A stretch of DNA of 50,737 nucleotides from Cetobacterium sp. UBA6069 (GTDB lineage: Bacteria > Fusobacteriota > Fusobacteriia > Fusobacteriales > Fusobacteriaceae). The notes under the pieces were generated by a model, which did no database searches, was not told the origin of the DNA, and was given only the letters and a program-made list of their open reading frames with translations. Positions 43,975-50,737 of the stretch are shown here, in pieces. Made by a program: the position numbers and the translations under genes. Within the stretch, counting starts at the first letter, position 1, and every line of letters begins with the position of its first letter. The DNA lies in the NCBI GenBank assembly GCA_002428805.1, contig DIXX01000076.1, positions 10,919-61,655 of the forward strand. The letters run 5' to 3'.

Positions 43975-44827
43975 AAAAGTAATGTTGATAATAAGTTGTT
44001 TCTTTGTTGTTGGATGTTCATCATTGAAAAAAAAATCGGATGTTTCTTATGAAAACTCTGAGAGAAGAAATATAAATGAAAAAGTTTATATAAAAAAGAA
44101 AGAGTATCTAAAATTATCTGACGGTAAGGAGATTGTACAGACCCCAGAGACATGGAATGGAGAGGTTACAGAATATAGTGAGATAAATGGAACTAAATTT
44201 ATAGAGATTTATGATCCGTTAGAACCTCTAAATAGAAGAGTCTATTATTTTAACTATTATTTAGATAAGTATATTTTGATTCCTGCAGTAAATACCTATG
44301 AGTATATAACTCCTGAATTTGTCCAAAAAGGTGTGTCAAATTTCTTTGGGAATCTTCAAGAGATAAACACTTTTTTAAATTCACTCTTACAATTTGAGGG
44401 AAAAAAGGCTACAATAACACTAGCTAGATTTGGAATAAACTCAACATTTGGAGTTTTAGGTCTATTTGACGTAGCTTCAGCTTTAGAATTACCCAAAACT
44501 TACGAGGATTTTGGTCTGACACTTGCGAAATATGGAATAGGAAATGGCCCATATTTGGTATTGCCAGGATTTGGACCATCTAATTTAAGAGATACAACAG
44601 GAAAAGCAGCGGGGATATTAACGGTTGCAGAAATTAATCCTTATGACAATCCAGTTGGAGTAGATGTAACACATCCAGGAGTAAGTGGAGTGAGTGTTAT
44701 AAATACAAGACAGGAAAATAAGAATTTTAGATACTATGGAACAGGAAGTCCATTCGAGTATGAGTATGTAAGATATTTTTATACAAAATATAGAGAAACA
44801 CTAGTAGACATAAAGCAAAAGAATTAA
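43964..44827 (+). CDS. mlaA: MlaA (VacJ) family outer-membrane lipoprotein
   Basis: This 287-residue lipoprotein has signal 1-17 and lipobox VVGC (Cys18). After a linker of about 50 residues comes the MlaA domain, recognised by YDPLEPLNRRVYYFN, NFFGNLQEIN, RFGINSTFGVLGLFDVA, the EDFGLTLAKYGIGNGPYLVLP block and GPSNLRD. MlaA removes mislocalised phospholipids from the outer leaflet and passes them to MlaC. No mlaBCDEF genes are adjacent. The start overlaps the preceding hydrolase gene. Confidence 0.93.
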   Translation: MNYKKVMLIISCFFVVGCSSLKKKSDVSYENSERRNINEKVYIKKKEYLKLSDGKEIVQTPETWNGEVTEYSEINGTKFIEIYDPLEPLNRRVYYFNYYLDKYILIPAVNTYEYITPEFVQKGVSNFFGNLQEINTFLNSLLQFEGKKATITLARFGINSTFGVLGLFDVASALELPKTYEDFGLTLAKYGIGNGPYLVLPGFGPSNLRDTTGKAAGILTVAEINPYDNPVGVDVTHPGVSGVSVINTRQENKNFRYYGTGSPFEYEYVRYFYTKYRETLVDIKQKN

Positions 44828-44844
44828 CGGGAGAGGTGGAAAAA

Positions 44845-46236
44845 TTGAATTTACAAGAGTTAGTATTGAATTACAAAGAAGAGGTTGTAAAATCGATTCA
44901 AGAGTCAGTTAGAATTAAAAGTGTTCAAGAGGAACCCTTAGAAGGTATGCCTTTTGGTGAGGGACCAGCAAAGGCATTAGAGCATATGCTTAACTTAGGA
45001 AAAGAGTTAGGATTTGAAGTTCAAAACTTCGATAACTACGCAGGGCATATAGATTTTGGAACTGGATCAGATGAGGATATGATAGGAATTTTAGGACATG
45101 TGGATGTAGTTCCTGAAGGAAAAGGTTGGGATCACCCTCCGTATGAGGCTAAGATTGTAGATGGAAGAATGTATGGAAGAGGAGTTTTAGATGATAAGGG
45201 TCCTACAATAGCAGCTTTATATGCATTAAAAGCTATAAAAGATTCTGGTTTAAAATTAAATAGAAAAGTTAGAGTTATAGTAGGAGCAAATGAAGAAACA
45301 GGATGGGGATGCATGAACCATTACTTTGGTAAGTTAAATATGCCTCAACCAGCTATGGCTTTTACTCCTGATTCATCTTTCCCAGTTACATATGCAGAAA
45401 AAGGAATATTACATTTAATGCTTAGTCAAGAGCATAGTGAAGAGCTTAACTTCTCTATAAAGGGTGGAGTAGCATTCAATTCAGTTCCAGACTCAGCTTT
45501 GGCAGAGTTTCCTCTTTCGATGAAGGAGAGTATTTTTGCTAATTTAGATACATATAATGAAGGAAAAGAGTTTAAAATATCGGCAGTGGAAAAAGATGGG
45601 AAAATAGAGGTTGTTTCTTTAGGAAAAGCATCACATGGAGCTAGACCATCAAATGGTTATAATGCAATATCAGCTTTATTCTCTTTCTTAACAAATGTAA
45701 AGATAGATGATTCAAAATTAAAAAATTTAGTTAACTTCTTTAATGAATATATCAAAATGGAGTATTCTGGAGAGGGATTAGGAATTAATTTTGAAGATGA
45801 ACCTTCAGGAGTATTGACATTAACAATTGGAAAGATTGAGTGTGAAAATAAAAATGTAATGTTTGGGTTTGACATTAGATACCCGGTTACATTTACTAAA
45901 GAGCAGGTAATAGAAGAAGTAGAAAAAAGAGCTAAAAATATGGATTTAAATGTGACTATAAGATCTGAAAAAAATCCATTATATGTTCCTAAAGATAGTT
46001 TCTTAGTTACTACATTGATGGATATATATAAAAATATAACTGGAGATATGGATGCTGAGCCAGTATCGATAGGTGGAGGAACATATGCAAGGGCCGTAAC
46101 GAATGGAGTTGCATTTGGAGCTTTATTAAAAGATCAAGAGGATAACATGCATCAAAAAAATGAGTATTTAGAATTAGATAAATTAGATACTTGGTTAAAA
46201 ATATATGTTCAAGCAATATATGATTTAGCAAAATAA
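44845..46236 (+). CDS. pepV: PepV-like M20 family dipeptidase
   Basis: This 463-residue Xaa-His/PepV-type dipeptidase has zinc ligands in GHVDVVPEG and GVLDDKGP, the catalytic Glu pair in EETGWG and further ligands in the MAFTPDSSFP and MHQKNEYL blocks. The long lid/catalytic insertion typical of PepV is present. It hydrolyses dipeptides with broad specificity in the cytoplasm. The frame extends to a GTG at 44836, but the GGGAG is then only 2 nt away. AGAGGTGG is correctly spaced for TTG at 44845, which I prefer (463 versus 466 residues). It closes the run that begins at 41106. Confidence 0.9.
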   Translation: MNLQELVLNYKEEVVKSIQESVRIKSVQEEPLEGMPFGEGPAKALEHMLNLGKELGFEVQNFDNYAGHIDFGTGSDEDMIGILGHVDVVPEGKGWDHPPYEAKIVDGRMYGRGVLDDKGPTIAALYALKAIKDSGLKLNRKVRVIVGANEETGWGCMNHYFGKLNMPQPAMAFTPDSSFPVTYAEKGILHLMLSQEHSEELNFSIKGGVAFNSVPDSALAEFPLSMKESIFANLDTYNEGKEFKISAVEKDGKIEVVSLGKASHGARPSNGYNAISALFSFLTNVKIDDSKLKNLVNFFNEYIKMEYSGEGLGINFEDEPSGVLTLTIGKIECENKNVMFGFDIRYPVTFTKEQVIEEVEKRAKNMDLNVTIRSEKNPLYVPKDSFLVTTLMDIYKNITGDMDAEPVSIGGGTYARAVTNGVAFGALLKDQEDNMHQKNEYLELDKLDTWLKIYVQAIYDLAK

Positions 46237-46244
46237 AGTGTATG

Positions 46245-46270
46245 AAAAAACTGCAGTGATGCAGTTTTTT
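46245..46270 (+). terminator. Intrinsic terminator after pepV
   Basis: AAAAAACTGCA (46245-46255) and TGCAGTTTTTT (46260-46270) form an 11-bp stem with a GTGA loop, followed by T residues. Confidence 0.9.
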
Positions 46271-46390
46271 TATTTTTTCTAAACTTAAAATAAGAACAAG
46301 AGTGATAAATAAATAGTACATACAAAAAAATAAACTCTATATAACTACTAACTATTAAAAAAATAAATAATATCATTATAAAAATATATT

Positions 46391-46418
46391 TTGAAAAAAA
46401 CAAAAAATAAAATATATT
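46391..46418 (+). promoter_or_regulatory. Possible promoter of the DUF3798 transporter operon
   Basis: TTGAAA (46391-46396), a 16-nt spacer and TATATT (46413-46418), within a very AT-rich gap of about 185 nt that shows no gene. Confidence 0.4.
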
Positions 46419-46454
46419 TATCAGAAATAAAAAAATATAGGGAGGGAGAGTTAT

Positions 46455-47633
46455 ATGAAAAAATTTTTTATTTTCTTAATGAGTTTTTTATTTTCTTTAG
46501 TTACATCAGCACAAGAGGTTTATCACATAGGAGTGATAACAGGAACTGTATCACAATCTGAGGATGGGTTAAGAGGAGCAGAAGAAGCGATAAAGCTTTA
46601 TGGAGCAGCTGATAAAGGTGGAGAGATTGTTCATGTGACATATCCAGATAACTTTATGCAAGAAATGGAAACAACAATTTCTCAAATGGTTAGTTTAGCA
46701 GATGATCCTAAAATGAAAGCCGTGGTAGTAGGAGAAGCTATTCCTGGAACAGTGGAGGCTTTTAGAAGAATAAGAGAGAAAAGGTCAGATATATTATTAA
46801 TAGCAAACTCACCACATGAAGATCCAGAAATGATAGGAGAGGTTTCAGATTTAGTTGTAAATCCTGATAGTATAGCTAGAGGATATTTAATAGTAAAAGC
46901 AGCAAAAGAGATGGGAGCAGAGAAGTTTATGCATATATCTTTCCCAAGACATATGAGTTATGAGCTGCTATCAAAAAGAAGAAATATTATGAAAGTTGCA
47001 GCAGAAGATTTAGGATTAGAGTTTATTGAAATGACAGCTCCAGATCCAGTTAGTGATGTTGGTGTAGCAGGAGCACAACAATATATATTAGAGCAAGTGC
47101 CTAACTGGATACAAAAATATGGAGATAAGACAGCATTTTTTGCAACTAACGATGCACACACAGAACCACTTTTAAAGAGAGTAGCTGAGTTAGGTGGATA
47201 TTTTGTTGAAGCTGATCTACCTTCGCCTACAATGGGGTATCCAGGAGCTTTAGGAATACAGTTTAGTGAAGATGAAAAAGGTAACTGGCCAAAAATATTG
47301 GAAAAAGTTGAGAAATCAGTTGCGGATAAAGGAGCAACAGGAAGAATGGGAACATGGGCTTATTCGTATAATTTCTCTGTGACTCTATCTTTAGTTGATT
47401 TAGCGAAAGAGGTTATTGAAGGGAAAGCTGAAATTGATAATTTTGATGCTTTAAAATCAGCTTTAGCTAAAAATACTCCAGGTGCAGAATGGAATGGAAG
47501 TAATTATGTTGATGTTAGAGGAGTAGAGAGAGATAATTTCTATTTACTATATCAAGATACTTACGTATTAGGAAAAGGTTATTTAAAGATGACAGAGCTA
47601 GAAGTTCCGGAAAAATATTTTTCAATAAAATAA
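46455..47633 (+). CDS. DUF3798 family extracytoplasmic binding protein
   Basis: This 392-residue exported protein has a signal peptide of about 19 residues (ending SAQ). The mature part resembles a periplasmic-binding-protein fold. YHIGVITGT starts the first Rossmann-like lobe, and AFFATNDAHTEPLLKRVAELGG resembles type I sugar-binding proteins. I recognise it as DUF3798, a family without known ligand. The lipobox is absent, so it should be free in the periplasm. It lies upstream of an ATPase and two permeases, so it is almost certainly their binding protein. A hairpin terminator after it may raise its level relative to the transporter. Confidence 0.82.
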   Translation: MKKFFIFLMSFLFSLVTSAQEVYHIGVITGTVSQSEDGLRGAEEAIKLYGAADKGGEIVHVTYPDNFMQEMETTISQMVSLADDPKMKAVVVGEAIPGTVEAFRRIREKRSDILLIANSPHEDPEMIGEVSDLVVNPDSIARGYLIVKAAKEMGAEKFMHISFPRHMSYELLSKRRNIMKVAAEDLGLEFIEMTAPDPVSDVGVAGAQQYILEQVPNWIQKYGDKTAFFATNDAHTEPLLKRVAELGGYFVEADLPSPTMGYPGALGIQFSEDEKGNWPKILEKVEKSVADKGATGRMGTWAYSYNFSVTLSLVDLAKEVIEGKAEIDNFDALKSALAKNTPGAEWNGSNYVDVRGVERDNFYLLYQDTYVLGKGYLKMTELEVPEKYFSIK

Positions 47634-47642
47634 TTGAATCTA

Positions 47643-47673
47643 TTGGCCACTAGTATCTAAATCTAGTGGTCAA
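47643..47673 (+). terminator. Intercistronic terminator after the DUF3798 gene
   Basis: TTGGCCACTAG (47643-47653) and CTAGTGGTCAA (47663-47673) pair over 11 bp with one G-T wobble, followed by T6. No strong promoter is visible before the ATPase gene, so it probably acts as a partial terminator. Confidence 0.78.
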
Positions 47674-47708
47674 TTTTTTGTTAAAGTAACATAAGGGAGT
47701 GTGAAATT

Positions 47709-49313
47709 ATGGAAAAGGAGTTACTTAGAATAGAGGGTGTATCTAAAAGTTTTGGAGAGAATATTGTGTTGAAAGATATAAACTTTACAATAAAAGAGGG
47801 AGAGATTGTAGGACTAGTAGGAGAAAATGGAGCTGGAAAATCCACGTTAATGAAAATAATATTTGGAATGTCAGTTATTTCAGAAACAGGTGGATACAAT
47901 GGAGATATGTTTTTAGAGGGAAAAAAAGTTAGTTTTAAAAGTTCTTTTGATGCTTTAAATGCGGGAATAGGAATGGTTCACCAAGAATTTTCTTTAATTC
48001 CAGGATTTAAGGCTTCAGAAAATATTGTTTTAAATAGAGAGAGTTTAGAAAAATCATATTTGAAAGAGATATTTGGAGATAGAATAAGTAAAATAAGTTT
48101 TGAAAAAGATAAGGAGAGAGCTAAGGTAGCGATATCTCACTTAGGAATTGATTTAGATGTAGAGACAAAAGTAGAAGAGATGCCGGTAGCACATATGCAA
48201 TTTACTGAGATAGCAAGGGAGATCGAAAGAGAAAATACAAAATTATTAGTTTTAGATGAACCCACAGCTGTTTTGACAGAAAAAGAAGCAGAGATACTGT
48301 TAAAAACTATGAAGAGACTTTCAAGTGAAGGAATTGCAATAATCTTTATAACACATAGATTAGATGAAATAATGGAAGTTTCAGATAGAGTGATAGTATT
48401 AAGAGATGGAATTATGATGAGTGAAGTTGAAACTTCAAAAACAGATGTAGATGAAATAACTAAACTTATGATTGGGCGAGATATTGGAGAGAAGAAAAAG
48501 AGAGAGCTAAAAGATGATATCGAAGGGGAGATAATTTTAGATATAAAAAATTTGTGGGTAAATATGCCAGGAGAAAAAGTTAAAAATTTAAATTTAAAAG
48601 TAAGAAAAGGAGAAATCTTAGGTCTTGGTGGAATGGCCGGGCAAGGAAAAGTTGGAGTTGCAAATGGTGTGATGGGATTGTGTGAAGCTCGTGGTGAAAT
48701 TAGATATAAAGGTGAAGTTTTAAATCTAAAGAATCCGAAATCTATTTTAGAAAAAGGTTTATACTTTGTTTCAGAGGATAGAAAAGAGGTTGGATTGATA
48801 TTAGATGAAAATATTAATTTAAATATAGCATACCCTTCAATATATATAAAAGAGGAGTTTTTAAAAAGTAAAGTTTTTGGACTTTTAAAGAGTTTAAATA
48901 ATGAGGCTATTGAGAGGAATGCAAAAGAATATATAGAAAAATTAGAGATTAAATGTATCGGGGGGCATCAAAAAGTTGGAGAGTTGAGTGGAGGAAATCA
49001 ACAAAAAGTATGTTTAGCCAAAGCATTTACAATAAATCCAGAGCTTTTATTTATATCAGAACCAACACGAGGTATTGATATAGGAGCTAAAAAAATAGTT
49101 TTAGAAACTTTGAAAGAGTATAATAAGAACAGTGGTATGACAATTGTTTTAGCTTCATCAGAACTAGAAGAGTTGAGATCAGTTTGTGATAGAGTAGCTA
49201 TTGTGACAGAGGGAGAGATTGCAGGTATATTAGCTCCAGATGATGATATATTAAAATTTGGAAAGTTGATGACGGGAGTAAAAGGAGGAGTAAAAAATGA
49301 TAAAAAAAATTAG
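47709..49313 (+). CDS. ABC transporter ATP-binding protein, tandem-domain sugar/nucleoside type
   Basis: This 534-residue protein has two ATPase domains. The first has Walker A GENGAGKST (38-46) and Walker B with LVLDEPTAVLT, but its signature reads MPVAHMQ instead of LSGGQ. The second has the signature LSGGNQQ, while its Walker A is GMAGQGKVG and its Walker B end reads FISEPTRGID with Ser in place of Asp. This gives one complete and one degenerate nucleotide site, as in nucleoside (NupO-like) and RbsA-type importers. It energises the two following permeases. The end overlaps the next gene by 17 nt. The ATG follows AAGGGAG. Confidence 0.9.
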   Translation: MEKELLRIEGVSKSFGENIVLKDINFTIKEGEIVGLVGENGAGKSTLMKIIFGMSVISETGGYNGDMFLEGKKVSFKSSFDALNAGIGMVHQEFSLIPGFKASENIVLNRESLEKSYLKEIFGDRISKISFEKDKERAKVAISHLGIDLDVETKVEEMPVAHMQFTEIAREIERENTKLLVLDEPTAVLTEKEAEILLKTMKRLSSEGIAIIFITHRLDEIMEVSDRVIVLRDGIMMSEVETSKTDVDEITKLMIGRDIGEKKKRELKDDIEGEIILDIKNLWVNMPGEKVKNLNLKVRKGEILGLGGMAGQGKVGVANGVMGLCEARGEIRYKGEVLNLKNPKSILEKGLYFVSEDRKEVGLILDENINLNIAYPSIYIKEEFLKSKVFGLLKSLNNEAIERNAKEYIEKLEIKCIGGHQKVGELSGGNQQKVCLAKAFTINPELLFISEPTRGIDIGAKKIVLETLKEYNKNSGMTIVLASSELEELRSVCDRVAIVTEGEIAGILAPDDDILKFGKLMTGVKGGVKNDKKN

Positions 49314-50319
49314 TGAAATAGGATTACCGAGAATAATAATAGCGTTATTTTTATTATCATTATATATTCTAGCTCCATTTGTAGGTGTAAATTTAAAATC
49401 AGCCTTTCAAGATACTTTTGTAAGAGTTGGAATGAATATAATATTAGTGTTATCATTAATTCCTATGATTCAAGGTGGAACAGGATTAAACTTTGGAATG
49501 CCACTAGGAATAGAGGCAGGATTATTGGGGGCAGTTATAAGTATAGAGTTGGGATTAACAGGTATGTTAGGATTTTTAGGAGCGATTTTGATTTCAGTTC
49601 CAATATCGATACTTTTTGGATATGGTTATGGAGTAATCCTCAATAGAGTAAAAGGAGGGGAGATGATGATAGCAACTTATGTAGGTTTCTCATCTGTTGC
49701 TTTTATGTGTATTATGTGGCTATTACTTCCTTTTAAAAAGCCAGATATGATTTGGGCCTATGGTGGAGAGGGACTTAGAACAACAATAAGTGTAGAAGGG
49801 TATTGGAGTAAAATTTTAGGAAAAATATTTCCTTATTTAGGAAATTCTAGTTACATCGGAGAAATTTTATTTTTTTTACTTTTAGCAATATTGGTTAAAG
49901 AGTTTTTTAAAACTAAGAATGGTTTGGCTATGAAAGCTGTAGGTGCAAATGAAAAATTTGCAAAATCGATTGGTGTTGATATAGATAAGACAAGAATAAA
50001 CTCGGTGATAATGTCAACCCTTATAGCAGCTATAGGTATAGTTGTTTATCAGCAAAGTTTTGGATTTATTCAACTTTACTTGGCACCATTTTATATGGCA
50101 TTTCCAGCTATTGCAGCAATTTTGATAGGTGGAGCATCGATAAAAAAAGCTACTATAATAAATGTCTTAGTGGGAACAATTCTATTTCAAGGAGTGATAA
50201 CCATGACACCTGTTGTAATAAGTGGACTTATAAAAACAGATATGTCTGAAACTATAAGGGTTATTATATCTAATGGAATGATAATTTATGCTTTAACAAG
50301 AAAAGGAGGAGCTAATTAA
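49297..50319 (+). CDS. ABC transporter permease (BPD_transp_2 family)
   Basis: This 340-residue inner-membrane permease has about nine to ten hydrophobic segments. It belongs to the branched-chain/ribose/nucleoside type permeases (GLNFGMPLG, LNRVKGGEMMIATYVGF, GLAMKAVGANEKFAKSIGVDI). The EAA-like loop GANEKFAKSIG near residue 210 contacts the ATPase. It overlaps the ATPase gene by 17 nt and the next permease by 1 nt (TAATG). The substrate is unknown. The motif GLNFG recurs in the second permease, suggesting gene duplication. Confidence 0.9.
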   Translation: MIKKISEIGLPRIIIALFLLSLYILAPFVGVNLKSAFQDTFVRVGMNIILVLSLIPMIQGGTGLNFGMPLGIEAGLLGAVISIELGLTGMLGFLGAILISVPISILFGYGYGVILNRVKGGEMMIATYVGFSSVAFMCIMWLLLPFKKPDMIWAYGGEGLRTTISVEGYWSKILGKIFPYLGNSSYIGEILFFLLLAILVKEFFKTKNGLAMKAVGANEKFAKSIGVDIDKTRINSVIMSTLIAAIGIVVYQQSFGFIQLYLAPFYMAFPAIAAILIGGASIKKATIINVLVGTILFQGVITMTPVVISGLIKTDMSETIRVIISNGMIIYALTRKGGAN

Positions 50320-50737
50320 TGGATAGAATGCAAAAATTTATACAAAAAAATATAGTGCCATTATTTATATTGGCTTTTTTAATTCTAATAGTTCCAATTT
50401 CAAAATTAACACCACATTATCTTCTACAAGAGATGATATTAAGATTAGATAGAAATCTATTTTTAGTACTATCGCTATTGATACCAATAATAGCTGGAAT
50501 GGGTTTGAATTTTGGAATAGTACTAGGTGCTATGGCTGGGCAAATAGCTCTAATTTTTATAACAGAATGGAGAATTGTAGGATATCAAGGTGTATTTTTA
50601 GCTATGATTTTATCAACACCAATTGCAATCTTTCTAGGATATTTTAGTGGAAATATTTTGAATAAAGCAAAAGGAAAAGAGATGATAACTTCGATGATAT
50701 TGGGGTTATTTATGAATGGAGTATATCAACTTATTGT
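50319..50737 (+). CDS. ABC transporter permease, second subunit (truncated by window end)
   Basis: This partial gene gives 139 codons with no stop. It begins MDRMQKFIQKNIVP, and at least four hydrophobic segments are visible. The blocks MGLNFGIVLGAMAG and NKAKGKEMITSMILG match the corresponding parts of the preceding permease, so this is the second permease of a heterodimeric BPD_transp_2 pair. The start overlaps the preceding stop by 1 nt, with AGGAGG ahead. The C-terminal half lies beyond the window. Confidence 0.88.
   Translation, partial: MDRMQKFIQKNIVPLFILAFLILIVPISKLTPHYLLQEMILRLDRNLFLVLSLLIPIIAGMGLNFGIVLGAMAGQIALIFITEWRIVGYQGVFLAMILSTPIAIFLGYFSGNILNKAKGKEMITSMILGLFMNGVYQLI

Noticed and set aside
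46209..46403. Short minus-strand open frames in the gap after pepV
   Set aside because: They are very AT-rich, lack a ribosome site, and overlap the terminator and probable promoter region.
1..50737. CRISPR arrays, tRNA or rRNA genes, insertion sequences, prophage, toxin-antitoxin pairs
   Set aside because: I looked for direct repeats, cloverleaf-like GC-rich gaps, transposase or integrase motifs and small paired genes, and saw none. The gaps are short and explained by promoters and terminators.

Overview
The window is about 50.7 kb of AT-rich, gene-dense chromosome. The gene content points to a Fusobacteriota member, in the Fusobacterium/Cetobacterium/Ilyobacter range. There is an FplA-type patatin autotransporter whose catalytic residues fall at the positions I recall for the Fusobacterium nucleatum protein, MlaA and other lipoproteins of a two-membrane cell, a class III glutamine synthetase, a DUF3798 transporter, and many genes for anaerobic metabolism. 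The genus is inferred. I see no rRNA, tRNA, CRISPR array, insertion sequence or phage gene. Base composition looks even throughout, so this reads as core chromosome.

Layout: 0-2.2 kb carries glnN. 2.2-6.4 kb (minus strand) carries an atypical thioredoxin reductase with a metallo-beta-lactamase-fold hydrolase, then a DcuC dicarboxylate carrier with an M20 peptidase. 6.6-15.9 kb (plus strand) is one ten-gene operon: hdrB-hdrC-hdrA-flxD, two iron-sulfur proteins, flxA, a fumarate-reductase-like iron-sulfur protein, its flavoprotein and a small aromatic-acid-exporter-like membrane protein. 15.9-20.6 kb (minus) carries trmR, rsmB, a HypE-like AIR-synthase protein and fhs. 20.8-23.8 kb (plus) carries a SigH-like sigma factor and the YjjI/YjjW glycyl-radical pair. 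23.8-27.4 kb (minus) carries aroA and fplA. 27.5-30.5 kb (plus) carries a DUF896 protein, asnS, an esterase and a small lipoprotein. 30.5-34.2 kb (minus) is a complete riboflavin operon, ribH-ribD-ribE-ribBA, behind an FMN riboswitch. 34.2-41 kb mixes an amidase, HU, a divergent EF-G paralogue, corA, dnaN and potD. 41.1-46.2 kb (plus) carries a SpoU methyltransferase, a HAD phosphatase, an exported hydrolase, mlaA and a PepV-like dipeptidase. 46.4 kb to the end is an uncharacterised DUF3798 ABC transporter whose last permease runs off the window.

The most interesting unit is the 6.7-15.4 kb operon. It joins the known bacterial Flx-Hdr NADH/heterodisulfide-reductase-type module to a fumarate reductase pair with no membrane anchor, and it is transcribed divergently from a DcuC carrier. 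Both promoters match consensus, and a similar AAAAA(G)TGTTCTT element lies just after each -10 box. I infer a soluble, quinone-independent route from NADH (and possibly ferredoxin) to fumarate, with DcuC exporting succinate. This is a hypothesis drawn from gene content and conserved residues.

Several start codons were set inside the longest open frame, because the extended frame would place the Shine-Dalgarno sequence inside the coding region. These cases are stated in the entries.
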